DNA from: Rothia sp. P100
Lineage (GTDB): Bacteria > Actinomycetota > Actinomycetes > Actinomycetales > Micrococcaceae
Direction of reading: 5' to 3'
Length of the DNA: 64,000 nucleotides
NCBI RefSeq assembly: GCF_023712425.1
Contig: NZ_JAMAYG010000002.1
Coordinates: forward strand, 124,001 to 188,000
Below, piece by piece: positions 63,055-64,000 of this stretch (the stretch's first letter is position 1; each line of letters begins with the position of its first letter). The notes beneath the pieces are model-generated. The model worked only from the letters and a program-made list of their open reading frames with translations, made no database searches and had not been told where the DNA came from. A program made the translations under genes and the position numbers.

Positions 63055-64000
63055 GTGAAGACTATGAGAAGCAGGGCGTCAGTCCTGGTGCTGGGGGCAC
63101 CTATTTCAAGCAGGCAGGCTAAGGCCGGAAACCTGCCTAAACGCCGCGCCTTCCCGCTCTTTGGAGCCGATGGCGTCTCTTCTGTAGCCTACGCACCTGA
63201 TGAAATTATCCTCACCGTGCTCATCGCAGGTCAGATGGCACTTGCCTATTCCCCCTGGGTGGGGCTGGGTGTCGCAACCATTTTGATGCTGGTGATAGGA
63301 ACCTACCGCTACAACATTCAGCGGGTAGGCGAAAAGGGCGATTTCGCCCTGGTGCAGAAGAATCTGGGCACCGGATTCGCTGTACTTCTAGGAGCAGCAA
63401 TGATGGTGGACTTTGTACTCACCGTTGCTGTCTCGCTCTCTTCGGCAACCCAGTATCTTGAATCGCTTCTACCTGCGCTCTACTCGCATCAGCGCCTGGT
63501 GGCCTGCTCTCTGATTGCAGTGGTCACTCTGGTGTGTCTACGAGGCATTAATTTCATGTTTAGGGTAGCCCACTGGCCCACCTACATCTTTCTTCTTCTA
63601 CTGGGTGGGACGCTTGTGATTGGGCTGGCTGCCGATATGGCAGGAACCCTGGGCACAGCGGTATCGGCGGACTACGAAATAGCGCAGTCCACCTCCCCAG
63701 AGGAACTGGCTACAGGGGTGGGGCTTCTGGTACTACTGCTGAGAGTTTTCGCCTCGGGGTCTGTTGCAATGACCGGTGTGAACACTATTAGCAATGCCAC
63801 GCGTGCCTTTGCACGCCCGCGACCGCGCAATGCCGCTCTCACCCTCATGCTGATGGGGTCAGTAACCTCTTTGCTCCTGGTGGGGGTGCTCTACCTGACC
63901 TGGCGTACAGGCGCTATTTTTGTGCTTGATCCCGCCCAAACGCTACGGGTTGATGGGCAGAACGTTAGCTCTGACTTCCATCAAACTTCCTTGCTCCTGC
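63055..64000 (+). CDS. APC superfamily permease (C-terminus beyond the window)
   Basis: About 315 N-terminal residues are visible. The conserved LPKRRAFPLFGADGVSSVAYAPDEIILT opens the first helix (landmark read in two parts), with helices then near residues 40-60, 62-85, 105-130, 145-165, 170-195, 225-245 and 262-285. It matches the actinobacterial APC permease always found beside ceoB and ceoC (Rv2690c in M. tuberculosis). Linkage to the Trk regulators suggests K+ uptake of the KUP/KimA kind rather than amino acid transport. The start is GTG 63055 or ATG 63064. The 3' end is outside the window. Confidence 0.83.
   Translation, partial: MKTMRSRASVLVLGAPISSRQAKAGNLPKRRAFPLFGADGVSSVAYAPDEIILTVLIAGQMALAYSPWVGLGVATILMLVIGTYRYNIQRVGEKGDFALVQKNLGTGFAVLLGAAMMVDFVLTVAVSLSSATQYLESLLPALYSHQRLVACSLIAVVTLVCLRGINFMFRVAHWPTYIFLLLLGGTLVIGLAADMAGTLGTAVSADYEIAQSTSPEELATGVGLLVLLLRVFASGSVAMTGVNTISNATRAFARPRPRNAALTLMLMGSVTSLLLVGVLYLTWRTGAIFVLDPAQTLRVDGQNVSSDFHQTSLLL

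Overview
The window is a chromosomal segment of a high-G+C actinomycete. It best fits the family Micrococcaceae, and a Rothia-like organism is my best guess. The reasons are the actinobacteria-only families present (SepH, DUF4191, DUF4192, DUF4193, DUF3093, DUF3710, DUF5998), polyphosphate glucokinase, paired type I glutamine synthetases with GlnE, a fused CydDC, and an acetolactate decarboxylase. Gene order also matches other actinomycetes. The pepA-lpd-E2-lipB-lipA-DUF4191-RDD-glnA1 and glnE-glnA2-panB blocks resemble the Mycobacterium tuberculosis Rv2213-Rv2225 neighbourhood, and the right third resembles Rv2690-Rv2714. I saw no phage, insertion sequence, CRISPR array or rRNA operon.

Layout. 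(1) 1-8850: a compact minus-strand glycogen operon glgP-glgB-glgC-glgA-glgX, with glgX cut by the window edge. (2) 9000-21870: ppgK and map, a small SPOR-like gene, panB, glnA2-glnE, a double GNAT, budA (acetoin), glnA1 behind a GlnR-like box, and a pair of membrane proteins. (3) 21950-32150: DUF4191, lipA, lipB, a membrane-anchored pseudokinase, a four-helix membrane protein, the E2 and E3 subunits of 2-oxoacid dehydrogenases, and leucyl aminopeptidase. (4) 32450-37060: PAC2, DUF4192, the primary sigma factor and a small zinc-ribbon protein. (5) 37260-49850: topoisomerase IV subunits parE and parC on opposite strands, enclosing mdh and the cytochrome bd operon cydA-cydB-cydDC. (6) 49900-64000: a membrane protein, tRNA-Lys(CTT), a GNAT/acyl-CoA-synthetase fusion of the protein acetyltransferase type, DUF5998 with a phosphodiesterase-like gene, a Pro/Glu-rich membrane protein with an in-gene 15-bp tandem repeat, sepH, DUF4193, DUF3093, dut, DUF3710, an OB-fold gene, two Trk-type K+ uptake regulators and the start of an APC permease.

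How it works together. Carbon storage (glg genes and polyphosphate-driven glucose phosphorylation), nitrogen assimilation (two glutamine synthetases plus their adenylyltransferase), lipoylation with the lipoyl enzymes it serves, and respiration (malate dehydrogenase, cytochrome bd) sit beside core housekeeping genes.

Three signals deserve a second look. First, the glg operon has gene order and protein motifs resembling alphaproteobacteria rather than actinobacteria. Second, there is a membrane pseudokinase in which every canonical catalytic motif has been replaced. Third, about ten genes have a TANNNT -10 hexamer 6-8 nt before the start codon and no Shine-Dalgarno (SD) sequence, which points to widespread leaderless transcription and fixes several start sites.
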